A stretch of DNA of 64,000 nucleotides from Bacillus sp. J37. GTDB taxonomy: Bacteria; Bacillota; Bacilli; Bacillales; Bacillaceae. Location of the stretch: positions 51,259 to 115,258 of the forward strand of contig NZ_JAEK01000013.1 of NCBI RefSeq assembly GCF_000518865.1, given 5' to 3'. A program made the translations under genes and the position numbers. The notes under the pieces are model-generated. The model saw only the letters and a program-made list of their open reading frames with translations. It had not been told where the DNA came from and ran no database searches. Of this stretch, positions 28,264 to 40,200 are shown piece after piece (the stretch's first letter is position 1; every line of letters begins with the position of its first letter).

Positions 28264-31200
28264 ATGGTTCATCAAACAGATGAAAAGGGACACAATTATC
28301 CGCTAAGCCATCCGCAAAAAAGAATTTGGTACAATGAAAAGCTGTACCCCGATACGTTGATTCATCATATTTGTGGTATTGGAGAAATTAAAGGGTATGT
28401 AGACGCCAAACTACTGATCCAATCCATCCACACTGTCATTCAAAAGCATCAAGCATTTCGCCTTAACATAGCCCAACAATCCGAGAAAACAGTCCAATCG
28501 GTTTCAAACATCCATGACACAAAAATTAATGTTGTTGACTTTCGTCGTGCAGCTGATCGGCAACATTCATTCAATCAGTGGCTACAAGAACAGAAGAATA
28601 CCCCACTATTATTGAATGGTCAACCTCACTATTATTTCGTGATTTATCAAATGGACGATGATCATTGGGGGATTTTTGCTAAATTGCATCATTTTATTTT
28701 TGATGGTTGGTCTATGGAGATTTTAACAAAAGAGATTGGCAGCAACTACGAGAAGTTATCAAAGGGTGAGCCTATTAATAACATCGAAGCTACCTCTTAT
28801 TTAGAATTCATTAATCGAGAAAATAAATACCTCAGTTCTAAACGTGCAACAAAAGACAGCGCATATTTGCTCAATAAATTTGAATTGATTCCGGAGCCAA
28901 TTTTTCAGTTTAATGCTGATCAGCTCCAGGCTAAAAGAAAAACCTATTCTCTTGATAGTAAATTAACATCTTCCATTTATCATTGGACGAAAAAGAATAA
29001 TTGTTCAGTAAATGATTTCTTTATTTTTTTAGTTTCTTTATCTATACATAAATTGTACGGTAGGCAGAATTTTACAATTGGTATGCCTGTGTACAATCGC
29101 TCAGATGCTAAGGAAAAACAGACAATTGGCATGTTTACGAGCACAATTCCTTTGTTATTTCATCTAGATCAAAATGCCACAGTACTTGACCTGCTTTCAA
29201 CGGTCAAGCGAGAAATCCGCAATTCCTATCATCATCAAAAATACCCATTCGACCTCTTGATTCAAGATCTGCAGCTTAAGAAGCACGGGTATGATTCTTT
29301 GTTTCAAGTAGTTGTTAATTATTATCCATTTACTCCATCTAATCAAATGTTCAGTAACAATTTCGAATTAACGGAAATACACCCGGGTCAGCAAGTATTC
29401 CCATTACAAATTGTCATAAACGAATGGGCGGAAAATCAACTCTCATTGGAATTTGATTATCAAACATCTGTTTTTAGCGAAACTGAAATTGATCAACTGT
29501 CTAGTAGACTTGTTCAATTAGCACAATTTGTAATGGCAAACACGAATGCCATTGTGCGTGATCTTTCTGTACTAACTGAAGAAGAACGAGAAAAAATGCT
29601 AGTTTCATTTAATCAAACAACAAGGCCGTATCCAAAAGATAAAACGGTTGTGGAATTGTTTGAAGAGCAGGTTAGGCTTAACCCGGAAAAGGTTGCCCTA
29701 AGCTGTGGTCCTAACCATTGGACTTATGGGGAACTGCACAATAGGATTGTTCACCTTGCAGGTAAACTTGCCCAAATAGGTATTAGACCGGAGAACAGAA
29801 TCGGAGTATATGGCTCACATTCTATGGAACTTATCGCCGGAATCTTTGCTATTTTAAAGGCAGGAGCAGCATATGTTCCAATCGAGTATACCTATCCAGC
29901 CGAGCGGATTACAGAAATGATAGAAGACAGCGGTTTGTCTTGTATCGTGGTAAATTTCGATCTTCCAGAGGAAATTCACTTTGATGGTCAGATTTTACAT
30001 GTAGCAGAGTTGGAGAATAAAGATGAAACGATATGTATAGATCATCATATCAGACAGTCTGGACAACAAGATTTGGCTTATATGATCTATACATCTGGTA
30101 CAACAGGAAGACCCAAAGGTGTAATGATCAGACATAGCAGCCTGACAAATTACTGTTGGTGGGCGAATAGAGTGTACGCAAATGAAAAACCAGGTGTTTT
30201 TGCTTTATATTCCCCCTTATCATTCGATTTGACTGTCACATCGATTTTCACGCCATTAATCGGGGGGCATGAAATTCGAATATATAAAGAACCGATAGAC
30301 GGGTTCGTATTATTTGATATTTTACAAGAAAACAAAGTAACCGTACTTAAACTTACACCAGCCCATTTGGCTTTGCTTCATGAGCAATGTTTTGAAAACA
30401 GTTCACTTCAGACATTAATTGTTGGGGGAGAAAATCTTAAAGTATCAACAGCGCAAACTGTATATGAACGATTTCAAAGAAATATTTCGATCTTTAACGA
30501 ATATGGACCAACAGAAGCAACAGTCGGTTGTATGATTCATAAATATGATCCAAAAACAGATATTGGTCATTCGGTGCCGATCGGCAAACCAGCTGATAAT
30601 GTGCAGCTGTATGTCCTTGATGAACATCAACAGATTCTACCGATGGGAAGCATTGGTGAGCTTTACATTGCCGGTGATGGAGTAGCAAAAGGCTATTGGT
30701 GTCGTGATGATTTAACAAAAAGTCATTTCATAGAGGATCATTTCTTACCATGTAAGACATTATACAAAACGGGTGACTTGGTGCGTTTTAATGAAAACGG
30801 GTTACTTGAATATGTAGGTAGGAAAAATCATCAAGTTAAAATAAATGGATACAGGATCGAATTAGAGGAGATAGAAGCCCGATTATTGGCTTTATCCACT
30901 ATTACACATGCATTTGTATCCGCATGGGAAATGCCGGATGGACGTAAGCAGTTGTCTGCTTACATTGTTTCAACGGAAGATATGGATCCATCTGTCATAA
31001 AGGCAGGCCTGAGCTCATCACTTCCGGCATATATGGTCCCGTTGCATATCATTTCTATGGATGAAATGCCATTAACAACAAATGGGAAAATCGATCCTTC
31101 GAGACTTCCAGATCCAACTGGTAACCAAGAGGAAATGAGCCAGGATGCTTTCATTTTTTCTGAAAAAGAAGGGCTGTTAGTAGCTGCTCTTGAGGACGTA

Positions 31201-32787
31201 CTGGGAATTAGTCCAATCGGGTTGGACCATCAATTTTATGAACTTGGTGGTGATTCGATAAAAGCGATTCAATTATCATCTCGTTTGAACACAATCGGTT
31301 ATGTGCTCAGAACGAAAGATATATTAGCCTATCCGCATATAGGAACGATGGCAGCTTATATGAAAAGAAAAGAACATGCCAACGAAGAACATGAACAAGC
31401 ACCAATTAAGGGAGAACTCAACTATTCCCCAATCTATTATTGGTTCTTTAATCAAGGTCATCAACAGCCGGAATATTACAATCAATCTGTATTGCTGAGA
31501 CTTGATAAGTCGGTACAATCCAGAGACATCGAAACAGCTATGGATTTTTTAGTACAACATCATGATAGCTTACGGCTTAATCTTCGTTCTGATGGTGTTT
31601 TCTTTTATAACCCTAAACATTTAGATGAACATGTGCATCTTAAAATCTTTGATTTGTCTGAATTGACATACCAACAACAGCTTCAAGAAATGGCGGAAAT
31701 TGGTTTTAAGATAAAATCATCATTTGATCTTGAAACCAGCTTGTTAATTAAATCAGCTATCTTTTATTTAGGAGATCAAGGCAACCGGCTATTAATTACC
31801 GCACATCATTTTGTTGTTGACGGTATTTCATGGAGAATTTTGCTTGAGGACTTGGCAACAATTTTAGACACCAAGAGGCAATTACTAAAAATTACTCTTC
31901 CACCAAAAACCAGCTCGTTTCAAACATGGACGAAACAGGTGACAGAATATGCTGCCAGCTTACAAACGGAAAATGAGTGCTATTGGACGAAAAACATGGC
32001 ACATCGAGATCTTCAACTCATTGCCACAACGGATGAAAGTCAACAACTAATGAAGCAGACACAAACAGTCAGTCAAAAAGTGAGCAGAGATGTAACAGAT
32101 CAATTATTGTTCCATACGAATACTGCTTACCAGACCGAACCTGTTGATTTATTACTAAGTTCGCTTTCTATTACAATGCAGCATATGACAAATAACCAAA
32201 CCGTCCTTATCGAGATGGAAGGACATGGACGAGAAGAAATGAACGATGAGATCGATGTTTCCCGAACAGTGGGGTGGTTTACAAGTATTTACCCTGTTTT
32301 ATTCACGTTACCAAATTCTGAGTTAGCCGATCAGATTAAAGCAGTGAAAGAACAGCTTCGACAGGTTCCGAATAAAGGATTCGATTATTTAGTAAAACGC
32401 TATATCAGTAAGCATCCGCTACCGAAAACGAATGAAGAACAGATCATTCGCTTTAATTATCTTGGTGATTTTAACAATCCGGTGACATCTGAACTATTTA
32501 CTTTGTCAGAGGAATTCACAGGTCCTGATCTCGGACAAAGAAATAATTTTAACGTTTTACTAGATGTTTCTGTGATGATCATTGAAAGTCAGCTTCGATT
32601 GTCTGTGACATATGCTACTCGTCAATTCAGTGAGGAATGGATATCCCGATTTATGGAAGAGTGGATCAACAAGCTGACAGAAATCGTGGACCATTGCTTG
32701 AACAAACAAAACATTGAGTTTACTCCATCTGATTTTGACACGGTTAAGTTAGATCAGGAAGATTTAGACTTACTATTAATGGACTAA
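28264..32787 (+). CDS. NRPS loading module C-A(Asn)-T-E (predicted N-acyl-D-Asn)
   Basis: This 1507-residue synthetase has a condensation domain at about 10-440 with HHFIFDG (from H142), an adenylation domain at about 455-955 (YTSGTTGRPKG near 608), a carrier with GGDS (Ser998), and an epimerisation domain at about 1035-1490 with HHFVVDGISW (from H1181) and the E-type FNYLGDF motif. The hand-read specificity code DLTKIGEVG is the known Asn code. An N-terminal C domain with no upstream module implies a fatty-acyl start. The C-terminus (TPSDFDTVKLDQEDLDLLL) resembles a donor communication domain. Prediction: N-acyl-D-asparaginyl leader, as in zwittermicin, xenocoumacin and colibactin. Confidence 0.88.
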   Translation: MVHQTDEKGHNYPLSHPQKRIWYNEKLYPDTLIHHICGIGEIKGYVDAKLLIQSIHTVIQKHQAFRLNIAQQSEKTVQSVSNIHDTKINVVDFRRAADRQHSFNQWLQEQKNTPLLLNGQPHYYFVIYQMDDDHWGIFAKLHHFIFDGWSMEILTKEIGSNYEKLSKGEPINNIEATSYLEFINRENKYLSSKRATKDSAYLLNKFELIPEPIFQFNADQLQAKRKTYSLDSKLTSSIYHWTKKNNCSVNDFFIFLVSLSIHKLYGRQNFTIGMPVYNRSDAKEKQTIGMFTSTIPLLFHLDQNATVLDLLSTVKREIRNSYHHQKYPFDLLIQDLQLKKHGYDSLFQVVVNYYPFTPSNQMFSNNFELTEIHPGQQVFPLQIVINEWAENQLSLEFDYQTSVFSETEIDQLSSRLVQLAQFVMANTNAIVRDLSVLTEEEREKMLVSFNQTTRPYPKDKTVVELFEEQVRLNPEKVALSCGPNHWTYGELHNRIVHLAGKLAQIGIRPENRIGVYGSHSMELIAGIFAILKAGAAYVPIEYTYPAERITEMIEDSGLSCIVVNFDLPEEIHFDGQILHVAELENKDETICIDHHIRQSGQQDLAYMIYTSGTTGRPKGVMIRHSSLTNYCWWANRVYANEKPGVFALYSPLSFDLTVTSIFTPLIGGHEIRIYKEPIDGFVLFDILQENKVTVLKLTPAHLALLHEQCFENSSLQTLIVGGENLKVSTAQTVYERFQRNISIFNEYGPTEATVGCMIHKYDPKTDIGHSVPIGKPADNVQLYVLDEHQQILPMGSIGELYIAGDGVAKGYWCRDDLTKSHFIEDHFLPCKTLYKTGDLVRFNENGLLEYVGRKNHQVKINGYRIELEEIEARLLALSTITHAFVSAWEMPDGRKQLSAYIVSTEDMDPSVIKAGLSSSLPAYMVPLHIISMDEMPLTTNGKIDPSRLPDPTGNQEEMSQDAFIFSEKEGLLVAALEDVLGISPIGLDHQFYELGGDSIKAIQLSSRLNTIGYVLRTKDILAYPHIGTMAAYMKRKEHANEEHEQAPIKGELNYSPIYYWFFNQGHQQPEYYNQSVLLRLDKSVQSRDIETAMDFLVQHHDSLRLNLRSDGVFFYNPKHLDEHVHLKIFDLSELTYQQQLQEMAEIGFKIKSSFDLETSLLIKSAIFYLGDQGNRLLITAHHFVVDGISWRILLEDLATILDTKRQLLKITLPPKTSSFQTWTKQVTEYAASLQTENECYWTKNMAHRDLQLIATTDESQQLMKQTQTVSQKVSRDVTDQLLFHTNTAYQTEPVDLLLSSLSITMQHMTNNQTVLIEMEGHGREEMNDEIDVSRTVGWFTSIYPVLFTLPNSELADQIKAVKEQLRQVPNKGFDYLVKRYISKHPLPKTNEEQIIRFNYLGDFNNPVTSELFTLSEEFTGPDLGQRNNFNVLLDVSVMIIESQLRLSVTYATRQFSEEWISRFMEEWINKLTEIVDHCLNKQNIEFTPSDFDTVKLDQEDLDLLLMD

Positions 32788-32816
32788 AAAATCTCCCAAT
32801 AGAAAGAAGTGTTTCT

Positions 32817-34235
32817 GTGTCGATAAATGCTTATTACAAAGAAGACATTGAAAATTTAGAAATGTACCAACGATTGATTCAATATTGGAGCATTATTTTT
32901 GACAGACGTGAAAAGATCGATGTGTTGGATAATATGAACTTTAATATCAATCTATTTCCCGAGATTTTCACAAGAACAGAGATGGCAAATCTGCACTCAA
33001 TCGAACCTGGCTATACGTCACCAGACGGATATACAGAGATGCATGAATTGATCCGTGCACTGGAATTAGCTAGACTGCTCGAGCATGTACCGAGCCGGGA
33101 AGAGATTACGAGAAAACTAGTGAATCAGGCGGGAATCGGCTGTGGCAATGGCTGCACAAATGTGATGAATGGTGTAATTAATGCTATTTTGAAGCACAAG
33201 CAAGAGGAAGGTATGACGGAAAAACCGGAAGTGGTATTAATTTTACCTAACTATACCGTCTATACCGCCCAGCTTTCAAATCTTCAAGGGAAAGTAATGC
33301 CTCGATATGTACATACAAAACGAGAGAATCATTTTTTGCCAACTTGCGAAGAAATAGAGAATGTTATTTCTCCTTCAACGGCAGCCGTTGTTATTACATA
33401 TCCAAACAATCCTGCTCAATCAACATATGAAGGCGAAAATGTGGAAGAATTAAAGAAAATCGTGGAGCTATGTCAGAAAAATGAAGTATTTCTTATTGCA
33501 GATAACATTTATCAAGACCTTGTCTTCCCCCGGGAGAGAGGGTTTACAGAAATCTTTCATTTGACCGACCGTTTGGATTATGTCGTCAAAGTATACGGAT
33601 GCTCGAAGGATACACCATTTTATTCCGGTTATCGTACTGGATATTGGTTTGGAGATCCACGCCTTACAGAGAAGTACAAATATATGATTTCATCCATGGA
33701 AAACAGTCTGAATACTCATTCACTCGTTTACTTTGCATTGAATTTATATTTTAAATACAAAACGATCGTTAAAGAGGAACCAATCCTTGAAGACATGAAG
33801 TTTTTTACGCAAGGTTTATTCGGTTGGAGTCAACAAGTAAATGGAGAACAACTTTTTAATAAAATGACTGAGTTGAATTTGTTTCGAAACTATCTATCAA
33901 GAATTAAAAAATCAAATGATATCCAAGAGGATGCATTAACACAGCTCATTGATTTTGTGGCACAGTCCAATGTATTCACTGATTATGTAAACCAGAAAAT
34001 TGGAAATGTATTTTTTATCAAAATGAATCCTGAACTCCATTCCGATCATGACCATGCTTTTTTTAACAAATTATTTCATGAAGCAAAATGCGGAGTGCTT
34101 CCAGGAAATGTATTTGGGATTCCGGCACATTCCAATGAAACGTGGTTTCGCATCACTCTCATTCATGATCATGTGGAAAATATCATTTGGAATTTACGAA
34201 AGATTGAAGACATGTACACACATCAGCATGTCTAG
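32817..34235 (+). CDS. PLP-dependent aminotransferase (class I/II fold)
   Basis: A 472-residue fold-type I enzyme. YPNNPAQSTY and ADNIYQDL match the cofactor-binding Asn and Asp segments, and YGCSKDTPFYSGYRTGYW carries the likely Schiff-base lysine and phosphate-binding Arg. The start is GTG at 32817, 29 bp after the first synthetase; the ribosome site is weak. It may make a non-protein amino acid or aminate an intermediate. The stretch between the lysine and the small domain is longer than in typical aspartate aminotransferases. The reaction is not deducible. Confidence 0.8.
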   Translation: MSINAYYKEDIENLEMYQRLIQYWSIIFDRREKIDVLDNMNFNINLFPEIFTRTEMANLHSIEPGYTSPDGYTEMHELIRALELARLLEHVPSREEITRKLVNQAGIGCGNGCTNVMNGVINAILKHKQEEGMTEKPEVVLILPNYTVYTAQLSNLQGKVMPRYVHTKRENHFLPTCEEIENVISPSTAAVVITYPNNPAQSTYEGENVEELKKIVELCQKNEVFLIADNIYQDLVFPRERGFTEIFHLTDRLDYVVKVYGCSKDTPFYSGYRTGYWFGDPRLTEKYKYMISSMENSLNTHSLVYFALNLYFKYKTIVKEEPILEDMKFFTQGLFGWSQQVNGEQLFNKMTELNLFRNYLSRIKKSNDIQEDALTQLIDFVAQSNVFTDYVNQKIGNVFFIKMNPELHSDHDHAFFNKLFHEAKCGVLPGNVFGIPAHSNETWFRITLIHDHVENIIWNLRKIEDMYTHQHV

Positions 34236-34270
34236 AAGATTGAAGATAAGCATTTAAGGGAGGGGAGAGC

Positions 34271-37200
34271 ATGACTCAACCAAAGACCAATAGCCTGATT
34301 GAAGATATTATCGCATTGTCGCCAACACAAGAGGGTATTTTATATCATTGTTTGAAGGACCCTGAGCTTCCGCTATATATTAGCCAAGTGATGCTTCAGG
34401 TAGAAGGAACAGTGGTAAAAGAACGATTGGAACAGGCATTGGAAATGGTTTCACAGGAAAATGAATGCTTGAGATCTGTTTTTCGCTGGGAGAAAATCAA
34501 TCAGCCCGTACAAATTGTCATGAAAAAGATGACAGTCAAAATTGAAGAAGAGGACCTTTCCGCATTATCCGCTGCAGAAAAAAAGAACCAAATTGAAATC
34601 ATTAAAAGGCGAGAACAAAAGAAGGGGTTCGATTTAACAAAAGGACCGTTACTGCGAGTGGTTTTATGCCGAGAAGATTTAGAGAAGTACCGTATATTAC
34701 TGCAATTTCACCATATCATTTTAGATGGCTGGTCACTCGGACTGCTGCTTAGCGAATGGTTCCAGGCCTATGATCAAATCACCAAAAACGAAATAGTAAA
34801 GAAGCAGAATAAACCAAAGTATAAATCATACATAAAATGGCTGCAAAATTACAACCATGAACAAGCAGGTGCATTTTGGAAACAAGAGTTGAACTCATTA
34901 TCAACTTATACAAAATTACCTACCCGTTCGCATAGTAAGCAGTTGGACAGGAATGTTGTACATGAATCCTTGTCTATGGAAGAAATCATGCCGAAGATTG
35001 AAGCCTTTTCCAAAGCCTATGGAGTTACGGTAAATGCAGTGATCAATGCTGCTTGGGGGCTAATGCTGCAACGATACAATAACAGTGATGAAGCCATTTT
35101 CGGCTTGACCGTTTCGGGACGACCGGAGGAGTTAATCGGGGTTGAGCAGATGGTCGGTTTATTTATCAATACCATTCCAGTTATTGTGAAAAGTGAACAG
35201 GACCTAACAGCGGTTAATTATGTCCGGAACGTTCATCAGCAATTAATTCGACTTAAAGAAGTCGAACACTTACCACTTAGTGACATCCAAGCTGTTGTTC
35301 AAAGGAGTGGGTCTGAACCACTTTTCAATCATTTCCTGGTGTTTGAGAACTATCCGCTTGATCAACAACTTTCAAATGGCAACTATACTGGTTTTACTAT
35401 TACAGGCTATGAGGAAACAGAAGTAAATCATTACGAATTGACTGTCTCATTTTTGTTAGCAGGCAAACCGGAATTAAAACTTGATTATCAAGCAGATTTG
35501 TTTGACAGGCAGGCAATACAAAAGATGGCAAAGCACTTTTTCGTCGTATTAGATCAGATCACAACACAGCCTGATAAAGAGTTATCATCTATAGAGCTTG
35601 TGACAGTAGAAGAGAGAAATCAACTCTTACAGAAATTTAACCAAACCGAAACATTTTATCATAATCAGGAGAAGACCGTTTATGAATTGTTTGTTCAACA
35701 AGCACAAGCAACACCTGAGCTGCCGGCAGTTGTATACAAAGATGAGCAAATCATTTACCGTGAGTTAGCAACGAGAGCGGAACATCTTGCAAACCATCTT
35801 CAACAACAAGGTGAAGGAGAAGGATCGATCGTAGCCATTTTGATGGATTGGTCGACAGATATGATGACAGCCATCTTGGGAGTGCTTGGTTCAGGTAGTG
35901 CTTATTTGCCGATAGATCCTCATTATCCTGAGGAACGAATCCGCTATATTATAAACAATAGCCAAGTCCAAACGATCGTAACGTCTGAACAATACTTGGA
36001 AATGGCGGGTAGCATGGCCGCATCTACTGTTATTGTCCATCATGGCAACTGCCAAACGTTTAACCATGATTCAAGAAGTACACAAGAAGATACAAATAGG
36101 AATATCGTTGAATTTTCATTGGCCTATGTCATTTATACATCAGGATCAACCGGACGGCCAAAAGGAGTCATGATTGATCAGCAGGCATTTACTGAATTTG
36201 TCCTTTGGGCTGTGGAGGAATACGAACATAAAGTTGGTTATCAAGTATTGTTATCCAACTCTTATGCGTTTGATAGTTCGGTCCAGCAAATTTTTCCGCC
36301 TTTAGTTTCAGGAGGAACTTTGCATCTGCTTAACCCAAACGTCCGCAAAGATGCAAAACAGTACTTGAACTATCTAAAACAACATAAGATCAACAACTTG
36401 GATGAAATTCCTGTCGTGATGAACGTGTTGGTAGAGCAAGCTGAGGAAGAGGACGAAATCCCAGTTTTACCTGCATTAACATCCTTATCCCTAGGAAGTG
36501 AATATGTACCAATAAGTCTTGTTCGAAAATGTAAAAAGCTGCTTAATTCCAATGGAAAAATCATAAATGGATATGGACCTGCCGAAACAACGGTCGAAAC
36601 TTGTACCTATCATTTTACAGGGGATGATGAAGACGAGATCTCACTTGTAGGTAAACCCCGCAGCAATTTATCCGTTTATATTTTGGATAAGGATCATCGG
36701 TTATGTCCGATAGGTGTTCCTGGTGAAATTTGTGTGAGTGGAATTGGTTTATCAAAAGGCTATCTGAATCAGGAAGACTTAACGGATGAGCGGTTCATAT
36801 CAAACCCATTCAGTGATGTACCTGGAGTCAAAATGTACAAGACAGGTGATGCCGGACAGTGGTTGCCTGACGGGAATGTTCAATATATTGGCCGTATTGA
36901 TAATCAAATCAAGATTCGCGGATACCGTGTTGAGCCTGGTGAGATTGAAGATGCACTACTACGTCATCCATTGATACAGGATGCTGTTGTGGTCGTACAA
37001 GGAAACAAGCAGAATCATCCAGTCCTTTGTGCGTTTTTGAAATCTCACAAGAAGCCTGAAATACGTGAACTGAGAACATTTTTGGGATCCAATTTACCGG
37101 ACTATATGATTCCAGCCTTTTATCAATATGTTGAAGAGTATCCAAAGACACCTAATGGAAAAATAAATCGTCAATCACTTGAGCATTTTGAAATTGAACA

Positions 37201-40200
37201 AGATCAAAGACACCAAGATAATAGTTTGCCACGTCATGAGTTGGACAGCAAACTTGTTGAAATTTGGAGAAGTATCCTTAACCGCCCTGGTATTGAGATT
37301 CATTCTAACTTTTTTGAACTTGGTGGAAACTCCATTCAGCTAATGAGGATCTATAGCAGGATTAAGAAGGAAATGCCGGATATTTCACTAGAAATAAGTG
37401 ATTTTTTCTCCTATCATACAATAGCTGAATTATCAGATTATTTAGTGGAGCCAACTAAGAATAGCGGAACGGAATCCCTTGATTTTGTTAAGGATCAGCA
37501 AAATAACGAGATGAATATCAAAGACATCGCCATTATCGGAATAGGAATCCGCTTACCGGGCATAACTGGACCTGACGCTTTCTGGGAGTTACTGAAAGAG
37601 GGCCGAGAAACAATTAAAGAAATCCCGGAGTCCAGAAAAAATTTAGATCCAACAGGATATAAAGGAAAGAACTATTTACGTTACGGCTATCTAGAGGGAA
37701 TTGATGAGTTTGACCCTCAGTTTTTTGACATTTCTCCAAAGATTGCCAAATATATGGAGCCTAATCAAAGAATGATGCTTGAGACAACATATCATACTTT
37801 GGAAGATGCGGGTTATACTCGTGAACAAGTAAAAAATCGTTCAGTTGGTGTTTTTATGGGGGCTGTGCTGCCAACTTATCATCAATATTTAGACGTAAAG
37901 ATAGATGAGTTGTTTGCTAGTAATCTTCCGGCCAATTTAGCTGGGCGCTTGTCATACCATTTTGGATTTAATGGACCTTCTTTAGTCATAGATACGGCAT
38001 GTTCATCATCCTTAGTGGCATTACACACAGCCGTTCAATCATTAAGAAACAATGAATGTGAAATGGCAATGGTAGGCGGTATTCATTTGGATATTTCACC
38101 TGTAAACCGTGAAGAAGCGATGGAATCCAGTATCGTATCACCAACAGAAAGCTGCAAGCCATTTAGTGATGAAGCAGATGGAACGATTGGGGGAGAAGGG
38201 TGCATCTGTGTACTTCTTAAACCAGTTGAGCAGGCTTTACATGATCATGACAGGATCTACTCTGTTATTAAAGGAAGTGCAGTTATTCAGGATGGGGCCA
38301 GATCAAACGGCATCACATCACCAAGTCCTGATGCACAAGCAGAAACATTGCTGCATGCGTGGAAGGATGCAGGAATTGATCCATCAACGATTTCATATAT
38401 TGAAGCACATGGAACCGGAACAAAGCTTGGTGATCCGATTGAAATCAAAGGTATACAAAAAGCATACCAATCTTATACCAATCAGAATCAATTTATCGGT
38501 CTCGGATCGATTAAATCGAATATAGGTCATTTGGATAGTGCTGCAGGATTAGCGGGCTTGGCAAAAGCTGCCCTTAGCTTGAAACATAATCTTATTCCGG
38601 CAACGCTTCATGCATCCAGTTTAAATTCGTTTATTCATTTTGAACAATCACCGGTTTTTGTAAATACCGAATTACGTCCTTTAACATCACAAAGCACTCA
38701 CCCTGCAAGAGCAGGAGTTAGTTCCTTTGGATTAAGTGGAACAAATGTACATGTCGTGTTGGAAAAGTTCGAAACAATACCATCAGATCCTGCGGAAGTG
38801 AAAACGATTCAGGACAAGGGTCCATTTCTGATTACGGTGTCAGAATCTTCCGAACGTTTATTAACAAAGAAAATCGACGATCTTCATACGTACTTGGAAG
38901 AAAGGGATGATCTTCTCCTTAAAGATCTCAGCTACACGCTAAATTGCCGTCGAAGTCAACATCGTTACAGGTTTTCAACGGTTGTACAAAATGGATCTGA
39001 ACTGAGCAACAAACTGGTGATGATGACAAATGCAGATATATATGAGACGAAACACCCAAAACCTGTAACCTTATTGTTGCAAGATTATGAAGAAGGTTCC
39101 GAAAAATTGTTTGCAGCGTTATGCCAATCAGGTCTTTTGAGTAGCGAAGAGATCAAAGAATTCAATAAACATATATCGAATTATTCTGGTCAAGATTATG
39201 TACAACAAATCGTAAGTTATCTTTCCTTTTTGATCGGAATGACAAAACTGCTTAGCCGAACTGGATTAAACTTTTCCGTGACTGGATTAGGAGTTGGAGC
39301 AGCAGCTGCTGATATTCACAATGGATCGACATCGTTCGCGGACATAGTGAAAAACATAAATAAATATAAAAATGATGCATCGAGAAAACAGGAAATTAAT
39401 AAAGAAGATACCATTCTTTCGGTCGGTATACGTCCATCTGATGGGTTCTATTTAGACGAACAGAATGAAGGGAAGATCGATGTCTTTCCATTAGAAAAAG
39501 GAAAGGCTGGTTTTCTAACTGCTCTTTCTCATCTTTACCAAACAGGACATCATTTGTCATTTGAGAAAATACAATCCGGCAATGTCGTCTCACTACCATC
39601 CTATCCATTTGAGCGCAAATCATATTGGTTTGATATGAGTAAAGTGAGAAATAAAAACAAAACGATGACTCATTTTTCAAAGAATGAAACAAAAGAAGAA
39701 GATCCTTTACTCCATCAATTTGTATGGACCCCGGATGAATTAGCAAGGGGAATAAAACGTAAAATCAATGGATCTATTTTAATTGCTGGTCATAATGATC
39801 TTTTGCAAAACAGACTTGCTGAAAGGCTACGAAATGACGGTTTAACAGTTGTGAAAATCAACTATGGTAAACGATTTAATCAACTAAATCAAGAAGAGTT
39901 TGAGATTAATAGTCTTAACACTCAAGATTTGGAAAACGTGTTATGTGTACTGGAGAAAGACGGCCATAAAATAGGCGCTTATATCCGCTTGCCAGACCAT
40001 AACCAGATTGCAAACAGTCAAGATCCAATGTATAGACTTCCCGGGCAGTTCGCTTCAATAGTAGATAAACATGTACAACCTGTGCACGATTTAGGAAAAC
40101 AGTTAGGTTTGAGATCAAGGGAAAACTCGGTTTTTATGTTTCAACTCACTCTTAATGCCGACAAAATAGTATCAGGAGATCCTCCTGTAAATCCGATGCA

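Noticed and set aside
39396..39746. Long minus-strand frames opposite the PKS/NRPS genes (for example 116 codons here, 137 at 26440-26853)
   Set aside because: They lie fully inside strongly supported plus-strand genes and have low-complexity or unnatural composition.
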